From positions 1 through 6,347 of the forward strand of contig JACCYX010000296.1 in assembly GCA_013696265.1 (NCBI GenBank): a stretch of DNA of 6,347 bases. Reading direction: 5' to 3'. Made by a program: the position numbers and the translations under genes. This DNA is from Chloroflexia bacterium (lineage in GTDB: Bacteria; Chloroflexota; Chloroflexia; Thermomicrobiales; UBA6265). Under the pieces are notes generated by a model. The model did no database searches and was not told the origin of the DNA. It saw nothing but the letters and a program-made list of their open reading frames with translations. This document shows, piece by piece, positions 5,854 through 6,347 of this stretch (position 1 is the first letter of the stretch; each line of letters begins with the position of its first letter).

Positions 5854-6347
5854 ATGACCGCCAATGCGCAAAAACAGGAACATGAAGAAGAGGGCGGCTT
5901 GCGCATCGGCACCGCGCCCGTGAACTGGAACAATAACGACCTCGCCGACTGGCGGCCATTCGTGCCATTCCCGGCCATACTCGACCAAATGCGGGATGCG
6001 GGCTACTTCGAGACAGAGTGGGATCAGGGCTTCGGTAGTGACATCAACGTGCTCAACCGGGAACGCGCCGCGCGTGGCATGACCTTCTCCGGCGCCTATC
6101 GCTGGATCGATTTCGTCGACACCGAGCGGTTCGAGCACGACCTCAAGGCGGTGATTCCCTACCTGCAAACGCTCCACGGCATCGGTGCCCGCCACCTGAT
6201 CGTCGCCGACTCATTGCGTTCGCACCGGGTCGCGATCGCTGGCTCGGTGCCGGCCGACGGCTCGGCATCGCTGGACGAGGATGGCTACCAAAAAGTTGCG
6301 ACAAATCTGGAGCGGCTGGCCGCGGTCGCCAGTTCGTTCGACCTCAC
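5854..6347 (+). CDS. Sugar phosphate isomerase/epimerase family protein, IolE-like (3' truncated by window)
   Basis: The first 164 residues are visible and the frame is open to the window edge. After a charged, probably disordered start (MTANAQKQEHEEEGG), residues 17-29 read RIGTAPVNWNNND. This closely resembles the first strand of IolE-like inosose dehydratase relatives in the xylose-isomerase-like TIM-barrel family (AP endonuclease 2 fold). The segment PAILDQMRDAGYFETEW (40-56) matches the following helix and the 'aGY.gtE' strand, whose Glu is often near the active site. GARHLIVADS (111-120) looks like a later barrel strand. Such proteins isomerise, epimerise or dehydrate sugars and cyclitols with a divalent metal, but the metal-ligand residues of the C-terminal half lie outside the window. 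ATG 5854 is supported by GAAGGT (5839-5844) with 9-nt spacing. It follows the HAD gene by 43 bp, so a shared operon is possible. Its role could differ from IolE (other isomerase or epimerase), so no symbol is assigned. Confidence 0.85.
   Translation, partial: MTANAQKQEHEEEGGLRIGTAPVNWNNNDLADWRPFVPFPAILDQMRDAGYFETEWDQGFGSDINVLNRERAARGMTFSGAYRWIDFVDTERFEHDLKAVIPYLQTLHGIGARHLIVADSLRSHRVAIAGSVPADGSASLDEDGYQKVATNLERLAAVASSFDL

Overview
The window looks like ordinary chromosomal DNA from a high-GC bacterium. It is densely coding, with short gaps, GGGAG-type ribosome binding sites and strong antisense open frames of the kind GC-rich third codon positions produce. A tandem pair of M20 metallopeptidases, a PfpI-family protein and an IolE-like TIM-barrel protein together recall Chloroflexota/Thermomicrobia-like genomes. 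That placement is a weak inference from gene style, not a marker-based identification. I see no mobile element, CRISPR array, tRNA, rRNA or prophage signature.

Layout: (1) Positions 1-196 are the 3' end of a plus-strand threonyl-tRNA synthetase gene (thrS). (2) It converges, across only 25 bp, on a minus-strand leftward block. In transcription order this block is an ArgE/DapE-type M20 peptidase (4304-3069), a carnosinase-like M20 dipeptidase (3065-1707, 3 bp downstream) and a class C beta-lactamase-like (S12) serine hydrolase (1607-222). The third gene is separated from the second by a 99-bp gap holding a long imperfect hairpin. (3) A 102-bp divergent spacer (4305-4406) separates the leftward block from a rightward block. 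The rightward block is a PfpI/DJ-1 family protein (4407-4931), a HAD-IIA phosphatase (4959-5810) and the 5' part of an IolE-like sugar isomerase/epimerase-family gene (5854 to the window edge). A perfect 20-bp palindrome overlaps the HAD stop codon.

Functionally, the leftward block looks like a small hydrolase module. Two dinuclear-zinc-type exopeptidases/deacylases with complete ligand sets sit next to a serine hydrolase with SxxK, YxN and HxG motifs, suggesting turnover of peptides or N-acyl amino acids. None of the three has an evident signal peptide, so the proteins are probably cytoplasmic. The rightward block combines a protein/metabolite-repair-type protein, a small-molecule phosphatase and a carbohydrate enzyme; its common purpose is not evident. 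I found no convincing undescribed system. The most distinctive non-coding signals are the two inverted repeats at 1639-1680 and 5799-5818.
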